A stretch of DNA of 59,402 bases from Tidjanibacter sp. (GTDB taxonomy: Bacteria; Bacteroidota; Bacteroidia; Bacteroidales; Rikenellaceae). Numbering within the stretch: position 1 is the first letter of the stretch; each line of letters opens with the position of its first letter. The notes beneath the pieces were generated by a model. That model did not search any database. It was not told the DNA's origin and saw only the letters and a program-made list of their open reading frames with translations. Positions 1 to 8,307 of this stretch are shown here, piece after piece. The DNA lies in assembly GCA_017396085.1 (NCBI GenBank), contig JAFQNC010000027.1, forward strand, positions 1 through 59,402, written 5' to 3'. The position numbers and the translations under genes are program-made.

Positions 1-1641
1 CAGGTTGATGATTTCCGAGCCGAGTTTGCTGTAAAACTCGTCTTTGTTGGAACATTCGTAGGCGGGCAGGAGTTTGCGGAAAAGTCTTGCGCTGGGGGTA
101 ATTCCAAACTCTCTCATTCTTCTATCAAAGATTGAGATACCGCGCTCTATGTTGTTCTGCCTTACTCGTTTGAGGTAACTGATGATGGACTGTTTGGCCT
201 TGACCGTGTTCACGTGGTCAAGCCACTCAATGGTGGGATGAGCGGTCTCGGCAGTGAGAATCTGAATCTGGTCGCCACTTGTCAGCGGGGTGTAGATGGA
301 TTCAATCTTGTGGTTAATCTTGGCGCCGATGGCGGTGTTGCCCACGTTGGTGTGAATTTCGTAGGCGAAGTCCAGCGCAGTTGCGCCCACGGGCATCTTC
401 CTTGTCTCTCCCTTCGGAGTGAAAACAACCATCTCAGTCATATAGAGGGTCATCTTCACATTCTCAAGGAATTCGGCGGCATTACCGGCGGGTTGGCTCA
501 GGGCGGCTCTCACATCCTTCAGCCACTTGTCAAATTCATCGTCAGACTCGTGTGCCTGTTTGTATTTCCAATGTGCGGCAAAACCCCTCTCGGCTACTTC
601 CTCCATCCTCTCGGAGCGAATTTGTACCTCGGCCCAAATACCATCGGGGCGCATCAAAGTGGCGTGAAGTGCCTCATAACCATTGGCTTTCGGGAAACTA
701 ACCCAGTCCCTAATCCTATCGGGTTTGGGCGAGTAGATGTCGGTTAGCAACGAGTAGATGTGCCAACACTGCGACTTCTCCGGCACAAGGTCGGTGGGTT
801 TGAACACGATGCGGATGGCGAAAAGGTCATAAATCTCCTCAAACGGAATCTGCTTGCGATGCATCTTTGACCACACCGAGAACACGGTCTTGACCCTACC
901 CGATACGGTGAAGTCGATACCGGCCTCCGTGAGTCGCTCCCTGATGGGGGCTATAAACCTCTCTATGAACTCGTTACGCTCGGCAGCCGTGGCGTTCATC
1001 TTGGCCTCAATCTCGGCATACTGGTCGGGGTACATATATTTGAGCGAGAGGTCTTCGAGTTCGGTTTTGATGGCGTAGAGGCCCAACCTGTAGGCAAGCG
1101 GAGCGAACAGGTACATCGTTTCGCTCGTGATTTTGAGTTGTTTGTTCCTCGGCATAGACCCGAGGGTGCGCATATTATGCAGTCGGTCGGAGATTTTTAT
1201 CAGAATAACCCTAATGTCATCCGACAGAGTGAGTAGTATCTTACGGAATGTTTCGGCTTGTGCCGAGGCCTCCTCGTCCAATGCGGCGGCCACCTTCGTG
1301 AGGCCATCCACCATTGAGGCAACCTTTGCCCCGAAGAGGTTTTCCATATCCTCCACGGTGTAACTCGTGTCCTCCACCACATCGTGCAGCAGTGCAGCCA
1401 CGGTGGATTTCACCCCCAGCCCGACCTCGTCTACGACTATTTTGGCTACCGCTATGGGGTGGAGAATGTAGGGTTCTCCGGAGCGGCGCCTGACTCCTTT
1501 GTGTGCATCCTTCGCCAGAGAGAATGCCTTGACAATCATATCCCAATCGGACTCGCTCTTGCAAATCTTGTTGCAAGAGGCCAGCAGTTCGTTGTACTTC
1601 TGCTCAATAATTAACTCGTCCTCCGGTGTGTAGTTGGCCAT
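1..1641 (-). CDS. rel: Bifunctional (p)ppGpp synthetase/hydrolase Rel/SpoT, 5' part (runs off the left edge)
   Basis: The first 547 codons are present and the frame is still open at base 1, so the C-terminal regulatory part lies outside. The protein makes and degrades the alarmone (p)ppGpp in the cytoplasm. Visible in order: an HD hydrolase domain with the HDVVED motif, a synthetase domain with GRVKTVFSVWSKM and a DW-x-SFPKANGYEALH segment, and a TGS domain beginning VVFTPKGETRKMPVGATALD. Intact HD and synthetase motifs suggest both activities, as in the single long RSH enzyme of most Bacteroidota (family knowledge). The ATG at 1641 starts MANYTPEDEL, close to the usual N-terminus. It lies downstream of recA on the same strand across a 117-base gap holding a hairpin; I found no convincing promoter there, so co-transcription with recA is possible. 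Confidence 0.93.
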   Translation of the reverse strand, partial: MANYTPEDELIIEQKYNELLASCNKICKSESDWDMIVKAFSLAKDAHKGVRRRSGEPYILHPIAVAKIVVDEVGLGVKSTVAALLHDVVEDTSYTVEDMENLFGAKVASMVDGLTKVAAALDEEASAQAETFRKILLTLSDDIRVILIKISDRLHNMRTLGSMPRNKQLKITSETMYLFAPLAYRLGLYAIKTELEDLSLKYMYPDQYAEIEAKMNATAAERNEFIERFIAPIRERLTEAGIDFTVSGRVKTVFSVWSKMHRKQIPFEEIYDLFAIRIVFKPTDLVPEKSQCWHIYSLLTDIYSPKPDRIRDWVSFPKANGYEALHATLMRPDGIWAEVQIRSERMEEVAERGFAAHWKYKQAHESDDEFDKWLKDVRAALSQPAGNAAEFLENVKMTLYMTEMVVFTPKGETRKMPVGATALDFAYEIHTNVGNTAIGAKINHKIESIYTPLTSGDQIQILTAETAHPTIEWLDHVNTVKAKQSIISYLKRVRQNNIERGISIFDRRMREFGITPSARLFRKLLPAYECSNKDEFYSKLGSEIINL

Positions 1642-1701
1642 AGGTGGTGTTTTTATCCTTAAGTCCTACCCTTTTGTGTTGTTCCGACAAAGAACAACAA
1701 C

Positions 1702-1742
1702 GCCTCGGTTGTTCGCAACTGTGCAATTCCGACAACCGAGGC
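1702..1742 (-). terminator. Hairpin between recA and rel, possible terminator
   Basis: Perfect 11-bp arms GCCTCGGTTGT (1702-1712) and ACAACCGAGGC (1732-1742) enclose a 19-base loop just after the recA stop. The stretch that follows in the direction of transcription is only moderately T-rich, so termination may be partial. Confidence 0.45.
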
Positions 1743-1758
1743 TTACTGTCTTACCATA

Positions 1759-2778
1759 TTAGTTTTGTTGGTTGCTCTCTTTGAGCGCAGCCCTAACCTT
1801 CTCCTCAATCTCGCTGCGGAGTTCGAGGTCCTGCATCAGGAGGTCTTTGGTGGCATCCCTACCCTGCATCAGTTTCCTGTCGCCGTAGGAGAACCACGAG
1901 CCGCTCTTCTTGATTACGCCCAAGTCTACACCAAGGTCGAGAATTTCACCCACGATGGAGATACCCTCGCCATACATAATGTCAAACTCGGCCTTGCGGA
2001 ATGGGGGCGCAACTTTGTTCTTCACAACCTTAACCTTTGTGCGTGTGCCGAGCTGGGTGTCGCCATCTTTGATGACCGAGGTCTTGCGGATGTCGATACG
2101 CACGCTGGCATAGAACTTCAGTGCGTTACCACCGGTGGTTGTCTCGGGGTTGCCATAGATTACACCAATCTTGTCCCTCAGCTGGTTGATGAAGATACAC
2201 ACGGTCTTAGTTTTGCTGATGGCAGCGGTGAGTTTCCTCAGAGCCTGCGACATAAGCCTTGCTTGAAGGCCCATCTTCGACTCGCCCATCTCGCCCTCAA
2301 TCTCTGCCTTGGGAGTGAGCGCTGCAACGGAGTCAATCACGATGATGTCGATGGCACTCGACCTAATGAGCGTCTCGGCAATCTCCAAAGCCTGCTCACC
2401 ACTATCGGGCTGCGACACCAACAAGTTGTCTACATCCACACCCAACTTTGCTGCATAGAAGCTGTCGAATGCGTGCTCGGCGTCAATGAAGGCGGCAATG
2501 CCACCCTCCTTCTGAGCCTCGGCGATGGCGTGAATAGCCAAAGTGGTCTTACCCGAAGACTCGGGACCGTAAATTTCGATGATACGGCCTTTGGGGTAAC
2601 CACCCACGCCCAGAGCGTTGTCCAGTGTGATGGAGCCTGTGGGTATTACGGGGATTTGCTCAGTGGCTTGGCTGCTCATTCGCATAATGGAGCCTTTGCC
2701 GAAATCTTTTTCAATCTTGTCGAGCACTGCGCTCAACACTTTTTGTTTGTCGGGATTAACCGCAACTTTCTCTGCCAT
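1759..2778 (-). CDS. recA: RecA recombinase
   Basis: A 339-residue RecA, the usual length. It forms ATP-dependent filaments on single-stranded DNA for homologous recombination and triggers the SOS response. Walker A GPESSGKT is at residues 71-78, followed by the conserved core with [12 protein letters not shown] and the L2-region stretch [14 protein letters not shown]. An in-frame ATG at 2883 lies inside the preceding bcp gene. The start at 2778 ([10 protein letters not shown]) gives the normal N-terminus, so it is preferred. The gene follows bcp at 65 bases on the same strand. I see no sigma-ABfr -7 box in the gap and no recognisable LexA-type operator, so it may be read from bcp or from a promoter I cannot identify. 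Confidence 0.97.
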   Translation of the reverse strand: MAEKVAVNPDKQKVLSAVLDKIEKDFGKGSIMRMSSQATEQIPVIPTGSITLDNALGVGGYPKGRIIEIYGPESSGKTTLAIHAIAEAQKEGGIAAFIDAEHAFDSFYAAKLGVDVDNLLVSQPDSGEQALEIAETLIRSSAIDIIVIDSVAALTPKAEIEGEMGESKMGLQARLMSQALRKLTAAISKTKTVCIFINQLRDKIGVIYGNPETTTGGNALKFYASVRIDIRKTSVIKDGDTQLGTRTKVKVVKNKVAPPFRKAEFDIMYGEGISIVGEILDLGVDLGVIKKSGSWFSYGDRKLMQGRDATKDLLMQDLELRSEIEEKVRAALKESNQQN

Positions 2779-2843
2779 AGTAGTTTTGTAGTTTTTTTTT
2801 ATTATTATCTCTATATATCTTATCTCTCTTGTTAGACCTGCGC

Positions 2844-3308
2844 CTACTTTACACTCTGCCACCACTGGTTGATTTGCTCCCAATGGTCGGCTGTGCGCAC
2901 CTTGTCAAAGATGTGGACAATGGTGCCCTGCTCGTCAATGATGAAGGTGGTGCGAACTATGCCCATATAACTGCGGCCATACATCTTTTTCTCTGCCCAC
3001 ACTCCATAGGCCTGCGCAATCTCCTTCTCGGTGTCGGCCACGAGGGTGAAGTTGAGTTCGTGCTTGGCGCAGAAGTTTTGGTGGGACTTCACGCTATCGG
3101 GGCTCACACCCACAATCTCAAAGCCCTCGGCTTTGAGCGCCTCTTTGCCATCCCTCAAACTCTTTGCCTCGAGGGTGCAACCCGATGTGTTGTCCTTCGG
3201 GTAGAAGTAGAGAATTACTTTGCGACCTGCAAAATCGGCCAACGACACCTTCTCGCCACTCTGTGTAACACCCTCAAACTGCGGGGCCTTATCTCCAATT
3301 TTAATCAT
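2844..3308 (-). CDS. bcp: Thiol peroxidase of the Bcp/PrxQ family, 1-Cys form
   Basis: A 154-residue peroxiredoxin that reduces hydrogen peroxide and organic hydroperoxides in the cytoplasm. The peroxidatic cysteine is Cys44 in the segment [16 protein letters not shown]. In classical Bcp a resolving cysteine sits five residues later; here that place is Lys49, and no other cysteine is nearby, so this is a 1-Cys enzyme that must be recycled by an external thiol. The length and the thioredoxin-fold motifs ([20 protein letters not shown]) match the family. It lies upstream of recA and downstream of dnaA, separated from dnaA by a strong terminator. A 14-bp palindrome just upstream of its ATG may be an operator. 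Confidence 0.92.
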   Translation of the reverse strand: MIKIGDKAPQFEGVTQSGEKVSLADFAGRKVILYFYPKDNTSGCTLEAKSLRDGKEALKAEGFEIVGVSPDSVKSHQNFCAKHELNFTLVADTEKEIAQAYGVWAEKKMYGRSYMGIVRTTFIIDEQGTIVHIFDKVRTADHWEQINQWWQSVK

Positions 3309-3327
3309 CTTTGTCTGCTATTTTTGG

Positions 3328-3341
3328 CAAATGCGCATTTG
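3328..3341. promoter_or_regulatory. 14-bp perfect palindrome upstream of bcp
   Basis: CAAATGCGCATTTG is fully self-complementary and lies 19 bases before the bcp start codon, between that start and the dnaA terminator. Such a position fits an operator or an element in the 5' UTR. The binding factor is unknown, and no clear -7 box could be placed beside it. Confidence 0.4.
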
Positions 3342-3358
3342 TAGGGTAAAAATACAAC

Positions 3359-3395
3359 AAAAATCGCAACTATCCAACCGATAGTTGCGATTTTT
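3359..3395 (-). terminator. Intrinsic terminator of dnaA
   Basis: A perfect 16-bp stem (3359-3374 with 3380-3395) and a 5-base loop. The stem ends in runs of A and T on its two sides, so it can act in both directions. It lies about 50 bases past the dnaA stop and isolates dnaA from bcp-recA. Confidence 0.85.
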
Positions 3396-3446
3396 TTCTT
3401 ACCGAAGGAGTATTTTCTCGCCCCTCCCCTGCTTGCCATTCCTTGC

Positions 3447-4859
3447 CTACCTTGCTTGTGTCAAGCGGCGTTCAAGTTCATCCATTGTGTGGGCAAACAA
3501 TCGGTCGGTCTCAAGCAGGTTGTTCACCGCCTTGCAGGCGTGTAGCACCGTGGCGTGGTTCTTACCGCCGATAGACGAGCCGATAACCGACAACGGTAGT
3601 GTGGTGTACTTCTTGCTCAAGTACATTGCCACCTGTCGGGCTTGGGCGATGTCGCGTGTGCGCTTGGGCGAATCGAGGTCGCTCTCGCTAATCTCCATAT
3701 GCTCACACACAATCTTGCGTATTAGGCCGATGGACACCTCCTTTTGGTCAATCTTAACGTAGGTTTTCAGCACCTCTTTTGCCAACGAGATGGTGAGTTT
3801 GCGTTTGAGGAAGTCGGCGTTGGCAATCAGCGAAGAGAGCACGCCCTCAATCTCCCTCACGTTGTCATTGACATTCTCGGCCAAGTACTCCACAACGTCT
3901 AACGGAATTTCCGTTCCGGCTTGGCGGGCCTTGTTGAGAATAATCTTAACCTTTGTCTCGTAGTCGGGCGTGGTGAGTTCCGCAGCCAAACCCCATTTGA
4001 AACGGGTCAGCAGGCGGTCGTTGATGTCGCTCAACTCCGAGGGACGTTTGTCCGAGGTGAGAATCAACTGCTTGCCAGTGAGGTGAAGGTGGTTGAAAAT
4101 GTTGAAGAAAGCGTTTTGGGTACTGCTCTTGTTGCCCGAAAGTTCCTGAATATCATCAATAATCAACACATCAATCATCTGGTAGAAGTTGATGAAATCG
4201 TTGGGCTCCTTGTTGAGAATTGCTGTGGTGTATTGCGCCTGAAATTTGTTCATCGACACATAGAGCACCTGCAATTCGGGGTGCCTCTTCTTGATTTCCA
4301 AACCGATGGCTTGTGCCAAGTGCGTCTTGCCGAGTCCGGAATCGCCAAAGATGTAGAAGGGGTTGTAGGCAGTGCGACCGGGGGCCTGTGCCACAGCCTC
4401 GCCCACACTCCTGACCAACTTGTTGCAAGCACCCTCCACGAAGGACTCAAAGGTGTACTTGCTGTTGAGTTGCGAATCAATAACCAACTTTTTGATACCC
4501 GGAATCACAAAAGGATTTTTTATCTTTGTGGTATCCTTTTGTGCAACATAAGACGACATTGGTGTGGTGTTTGCCTCGGTGGGTACATCGGTGCTGCTGT
4601 GCTGGGGTACAGCATAGCGAACTCTGATGTTGTTTCCGAAGTGGCGATGTATGATTGGGCGAAGAGCCGGGATGTAGTTGTGCTCAATGTGATAGACACT
4701 CTCCTCATCGGGCAAACGCAGGCGCAAAATGTTGCCATCGTAGCTCAGTGGCACGATAGGCAAAAACCACTTAACGAATTCATCGTCAGTGATTTGCGAC
4801 TTGATTTGGGACAGGCAGTTCTTCCACACATCGCTATATGTTTCCGTGTTCGTTGTCAT
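3447..4859 (-). CDS. dnaA: Chromosomal replication initiator DnaA
   Basis: A 470-residue initiator ATPase that binds DnaA boxes and opens the origin. Domain I is at the N-terminus (SDVWKNCLSQIKSQI), followed by a variable linker. The AAA+ domain has Walker A GDSGLGKT at 172-179 and Walker B VLIIDDIQEL at 231-240. Domain IV has the DNA-binding signature KNHATVLHACKAV near the C-terminus. Length and order are standard. It is monocistronic: a strong terminator follows, and the AT-rich region before it carries a DnaA box inside a palindrome, which suggests autoregulation. Only one close box match was found, so I do not call an origin here. Confidence 0.97.
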   Translation of the reverse strand: MTTNTETYSDVWKNCLSQIKSQITDDEFVKWFLPIVPLSYDGNILRLRLPDEESVYHIEHNYIPALRPIIHRHFGNNIRVRYAVPQHSSTDVPTEANTTPMSSYVAQKDTTKIKNPFVIPGIKKLVIDSQLNSKYTFESFVEGACNKLVRSVGEAVAQAPGRTAYNPFYIFGDSGLGKTHLAQAIGLEIKKRHPELQVLYVSMNKFQAQYTTAILNKEPNDFINFYQMIDVLIIDDIQELSGNKSSTQNAFFNIFNHLHLTGKQLILTSDKRPSELSDINDRLLTRFKWGLAAELTTPDYETKVKIILNKARQAGTEIPLDVVEYLAENVNDNVREIEGVLSSLIANADFLKRKLTISLAKEVLKTYVKIDQKEVSIGLIRKIVCEHMEISESDLDSPKRTRDIAQARQVAMYLSKKYTTLPLSVIGSSIGGKNHATVLHACKAVNNLLETDRLFAHTMDELERRLTQAR

Positions 4860-4891
4860 TTATGTTGATTGGGTAACTTTGATTTCCGACC

Positions 4892-4913
4892 ACAAAATTG
4901 TGCATAATTTTGT
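4892..4913. promoter_or_regulatory. DnaA box inside an inverted repeat upstream of dnaA
   Basis: Arms ACAAAATT (4892-4899) and AATTTTGT (4906-4913) are perfect inverted repeats around GTGCAT. Read on the minus strand, 4899-4907 is TTATGCACA, matching the relaxed DnaA-box consensus TTWTNCACA. It lies 40-50 bases before the dnaA ATG, a place suited to autorepression. The rest of 4860-5121 is AT-rich and holds only the promoter of the divergent phosphohexomutase. Confidence 0.5.
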
Positions 4914-5002
4914 TAAAAAAAATATCTTTTTCTATTGCAAAATAAGTTTTAATTGTTATGGTGATTTTGGAGTAATTTTTTCTTTGTAATTTAACGTGCT
5001 GA

Positions 5003-5035
5003 TTGTGAGAATTTACGGAAAAATTCCTATCTTTG
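5003..5035 (+). promoter_or_regulatory. Sigma-ABfr promoter of the phosphohexomutase gene
   Basis: The -7 box TATCTTTG is at 5028-5035, an exact TAnnTTTG match. A TTG at 5003-5005 can serve as the -33 element with 22 bases between. It lies about 87 bases before the chosen start codon. Confidence 0.6.
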
Positions 5036-5121
5036 CCTATCGGCATTTTGTATCAAGAAAAAAATATTTAACCTACAAACACAACCTACAAAGAACAAAC
5101 ACCAATACATATTTATATACT

Positions 5122-6852
5122 ATGGAACAATATATTCTCGACAGAGCCCAAAAGTGGCTTGACGGAAATTACGATGAGCAGACCAAAGAGCAAATCCGCC
5201 AGATGATGGCAAACGACCCCAAAGAACTCTCCGAGAGTTTCTATCAGGACCTTGAGTTCGGTACCGGTGGTTTGAGGGGTATTCTTGGCGTGGGTACCAA
5301 CCGTATGAATGTCTACACGGTGGGTATGGCAACACAGGGCTTGGCCAACTACTTGAAGAAATGCTTTGAGGGAGAGGAGATTAAGGTTGCTGTGAGCCAC
5401 GACTGCCGCAACTTCAGCCGCGAGTTTGCCGAGCGCACCGCCGACATCTTTGCCTCCAATGGTTTCAAAGTTTACCTCTTTGAGTCGCTCCGCCCCACTC
5501 CCGAGTTGAGTTTTGCAATTCGTGAACTCGGTTGCAAGAGTGGCGTTATGGTTACCGCATCGCACAACCCCCGCGAGTACAATGGCTACAAGGCCTATTG
5601 GGAGGATGGCTCGCAGGTCATTGCTCCCCACGACAAGAACATCATTGACGAGGTGAACAAAATTACCTCGGTGGACCAAATCATCTGTGGCCTCAATCCC
5701 GAGAACATCGAGATTATCGGTGAGGAGTTTGACAAAATCTACCTTGAGAGGGTTAAGTCGCTTTCGCTCTCCCCTGCTGCCGTTAAGCAGTACAGCGATA
5801 TGAGCATTGCCTACACCCCTATCCACGGCTGTGGCCACAAACTTGTGCCCGCATCGTTGCGCAACTATGGCTTCACCAACATCCACTGTGTGGAGGAGCA
5901 GATGGTCATTGACGGCAACTTCCCCACCGTGGAGTCGCCCAACCCCGAGGAGAGGACCACAATGCGTATGGCCATTGAGTTGGGCCGCAAGGTGGGTGCC
6001 GAGATTGTTATGGCTACCGACCCCGACAGCGACCGTATCGGTATTGCCGTTCCCAACGAGGAGGGCGAGTATGTGTTGCTCAATGGTAACCAGACCTGCG
6101 TGCTGCTCACCTACTATATGTGCCGCCGCTGGAAGGAGAATGGTATGTTGGATGGCAAGCAGTACATCGTCAAGACCATTGTAACCAGCGAGATGATGGC
6201 CGATGTGGCCAAGAGTTTCGGTGTGGAGTACTTCGACTGCCTGACCGGTTTCAAGAACATCGCCAAAGTTATCCGTGCCGAGGAGGCCAAGGGAAAGGTC
6301 TACATTGGTGGTGGCGAGGAGAGTTTCGGCTTCCTTGCAGGCTCGTTCTTGAGGGATAAAGACGGTGTGTCGGCTTGCTCGCTTGCTGCCGAGGCTGCCG
6401 CTTGGGCAAAGAGCATTGGCACCACCCTCTACAAACTCATCAAGGAACTCTACGTTGAGTATGGCTTCTACAAGGAGGGCCTTGTGTCGGTAGTACGCAA
6501 GGGACAGGAGGGTGCCGCAGAGATTAAGCAGATGATGGTTGATTTCCGCGCCAATCCCCCCAAGAGCATTTGCGGCTCACCCATTGTAACGATTAAGGAC
6601 TACCAGTCGAGCACCATCTTGGATGTTGCTTCGGGCACCACTTCTGCTTTGGAGAGCGACAAGAGCAACGTGCTCCAGTACCTGACTGCCGATGGTACCA
6701 TCCTTTCGATTCGCCCCAGCGGAACGGAGCCTAAGATTAAGTTCTACTTTGGCGTGAAGGAGCCCCTTGCATCGCTTGCCGACTACGACAAGGTTTCCGC
6801 TTCGCTTGATGCCAAGATTGAGCAGATGAAAAAGGAACTGAACCTCGTTTAA
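5122..6852 (+). CDS. Phosphoglucomutase/phosphomannomutase family phospho-sugar mutase
   Basis: A 576-residue alpha-D-phosphohexomutase of the long PGM2-like class, interconverting hexose 1- and 6-phosphates in the cytoplasm. All four family motifs are present: the phosphoserine loop TASHNP (Ser147), the Mg-binding loop DPDSDR about residue 310, the sugar-recognition loop GGEESFGF, and the phosphate-binding loop RPSGTEPKIKF near the C-terminus. The start at 5122 (MEQYILDRAQKW) follows the promoter and gives the usual N-terminus; the in-frame upstream extension lies before and across the -7 box. The gene is alone, diverging from dnaA and converging on guaA with a shared strong terminator. Glucose versus mannose preference cannot be read from the sequence, and phosphopentomutase activity is a further possibility. 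Confidence 0.93.
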   Translation: MEQYILDRAQKWLDGNYDEQTKEQIRQMMANDPKELSESFYQDLEFGTGGLRGILGVGTNRMNVYTVGMATQGLANYLKKCFEGEEIKVAVSHDCRNFSREFAERTADIFASNGFKVYLFESLRPTPELSFAIRELGCKSGVMVTASHNPREYNGYKAYWEDGSQVIAPHDKNIIDEVNKITSVDQIICGLNPENIEIIGEEFDKIYLERVKSLSLSPAAVKQYSDMSIAYTPIHGCGHKLVPASLRNYGFTNIHCVEEQMVIDGNFPTVESPNPEERTTMRMAIELGRKVGAEIVMATDPDSDRIGIAVPNEEGEYVLLNGNQTCVLLTYYMCRRWKENGMLDGKQYIVKTIVTSEMMADVAKSFGVEYFDCLTGFKNIAKVIRAEEAKGKVYIGGGEESFGFLAGSFLRDKDGVSACSLAAEAAAWAKSIGTTLYKLIKELYVEYGFYKEGLVSVVRKGQEGAAEIKQMMVDFRANPPKSICGSPIVTIKDYQSSTILDVASGTTSALESDKSNVLQYLTADGTILSIRPSGTEPKIKFYFGVKEPLASLADYDKVSASLDAKIEQMKKELNLV

Positions 6853-6880
6853 GGCTCCGGCCAACCGGATATACAAAAGA

Positions 6881-6919
6881 AAACTATCGGGTAACGAAAA
6901 CGTTACCCGATAGTTTTTT
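6881..6919. terminator. Bidirectional terminator between the mutase gene and guaA
   Basis: A perfect 16-bp stem (6881-6896 with 6901-6916) with loop AAAA. A run of six T follows on the plus side and a weaker T-rich tract on the minus side. It ends both the mutase transcript and the 17-kb purine operon. Confidence 0.9.
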
Positions 6920-6956
6920 GTTTAGCTGTATTAGTCTTACACCCGAAAGCGCTCTT

Positions 6957-8264
6957 TTATTCCCACTCGATGGTTGCCGATGGCTTGGGCGACATATCGT
7001 AGCACACCCTGTTCACGTTGGGCACCTCGGCCAAAATGCGCCTTGTAATTTTGTCCAACACTGCCCAGTCGATGTGCTCAATGGAGGCGGTCATTGCGTC
7101 AATGGTATTGACTGCACGGATAATCACGGGCCAATCGTAACTGCGGGCATTGTTGCGCACGCCCACCGACTTGAAGTCGGGCACCACGGTGAAGTACTGC
7201 CACACCTTCTTGTCCAGCCCTGCCAGCGCAAACTCCTCACGCAGAATGGCATCGCTCTCCCTCACGGCCTCCAACCTATCGCGGGTGATTGCACCCAAGC
7301 ACCTCACGCCCAAGCCCGGGCCGGGGAATGGCTGGCGGTAGACCATTTCGTAGGGCAGGCCGAGTTCCACACCGCAAGCCCTCACCTCGTCTTTGAAGAG
7401 TTGTTTGAGTGGCTCAACGAGTCCAAACTTCATATCCTCGGGCAGGCCGCCTACGTTGTGGTGCGACTTGACCATCTTGGCGGTCTTGGTACCGCTCTCC
7501 ACAATGTCGGGATAGATGGTGCCTTGACCGAGGAAGTCAATACCATCAAGTTTGCGCGCCTCCTCCTCAAATACTCGGATGAACTCGCCACCGATGATTT
7601 TGCGCTTTTGTTCGGGGTCTTCCACTCCCTCCAACTTGGAGAGGAAGCGGTCGGTGGCATCCACGTAGACGAGGTTGGCGCAGAGTTGCTTGCCAAAGAC
7701 CTCCACAACGGCCTCGCTCTCGCCCTTGCGCATCAGGCCGTGATTGACGTGTACACACACGAGGTTGTTGCCGATGGCCTTCAGCAGCAGAGCCGCAACC
7801 ACCGAGGAGTCCACACCACCCGACAGAGCGAGCAACACCTTCTTGTCGCCCACCTGCTGGCGGATGAGCTCCACTTGGTCGCTGACAAAGTTTTTCATAT
7901 TCCAGTTGGCCTCGGCCCCACAGGTGTCAAAGACAAACCCACGGAGGGCCTCTTTGATAGCCTCCTCATCGTCTGCAAACTCAGCCAACTTTCTCTCGCA
8001 GAGTGCTTTGTCGTGGCCCGCAGCGATGATGGGCAGGCCCACACCATAGATTTCGGGGCGCACGTCAATCTCCACACCGTCAATCACATTATTCTCGCCA
8101 CCGTTGATAATCACACCCTTCACTCCGGGGAGCGCTTTGAGTTCTTCGGCGGTGATGTCGTGTGGGTAAATCTCGCTATATACACCCAGCGCACGAATAG
8201 CCCTTGCAACCACCGTGTTGTGGTGGCTGCCGAGGTCAAGAATGACAATCATATCCTGTTTCAT
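6957..8264 (-). CDS. guaA: GMP synthase with a degenerate, shortened glutaminase domain
   Basis: GMP synthase aminates XMP to GMP with ATP. At 435 residues this protein is much shorter than the usual 507-525. The ATP-pyrophosphatase part is intact: P-loop LLALSGGVDSS (motif SGGVDSS at 148-154), RQPFPGPGLGVRCLG, and the C-terminal end YDMSPKPSATIEWE. The P-loop sits near residue 235 in the E. coli enzyme, so about 85 residues are missing from the N-terminal class I amidotransferase. The strand where GICYG should give the nucleophile reads LPIIAAGHDKAL, and the following stretch with the His-Glu pair is absent. It begins normally (MIVILDLGSH) and is last in the pur operon, 43 bases after guaB. 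I infer an ammonia-dependent enzyme; a separate glutaminase subunit is not seen here. Confidence 0.93.
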   Translation of the reverse strand: MKQDMIVILDLGSHHNTVVARAIRALGVYSEIYPHDITAEELKALPGVKGVIINGGENNVIDGVEIDVRPEIYGVGLPIIAAGHDKALCERKLAEFADDEEAIKEALRGFVFDTCGAEANWNMKNFVSDQVELIRQQVGDKKVLLALSGGVDSSVVAALLLKAIGNNLVCVHVNHGLMRKGESEAVVEVFGKQLCANLVYVDATDRFLSKLEGVEDPEQKRKIIGGEFIRVFEEEARKLDGIDFLGQGTIYPDIVESGTKTAKMVKSHHNVGGLPEDMKFGLVEPLKQLFKDEVRACGVELGLPYEMVYRQPFPGPGLGVRCLGAITRDRLEAVRESDAILREEFALAGLDKKVWQYFTVVPDFKSVGVRNNARSYDWPVIIRAVNTIDAMTASIEHIDWAVLDKITRRILAEVPNVNRVCYDMSPKPSATIEWE

Positions 8265-8307
8265 ATTTTTTTACTCTCTTTTCTTTGTGTTTCAATGCCA
8301 TTTCAAA

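Noticed and set aside
2779..2883. Longer RecA starting at 2883
   Set aside because: The extension lies inside bcp and has no RecA-like residues; Met at 2778 gives the normal N-terminus.
4860..5121. Replication origin next to dnaA
   Set aside because: AT-rich, but only one DnaA-box match and no repeated boxes or 13-mers; called only as a regulatory element.
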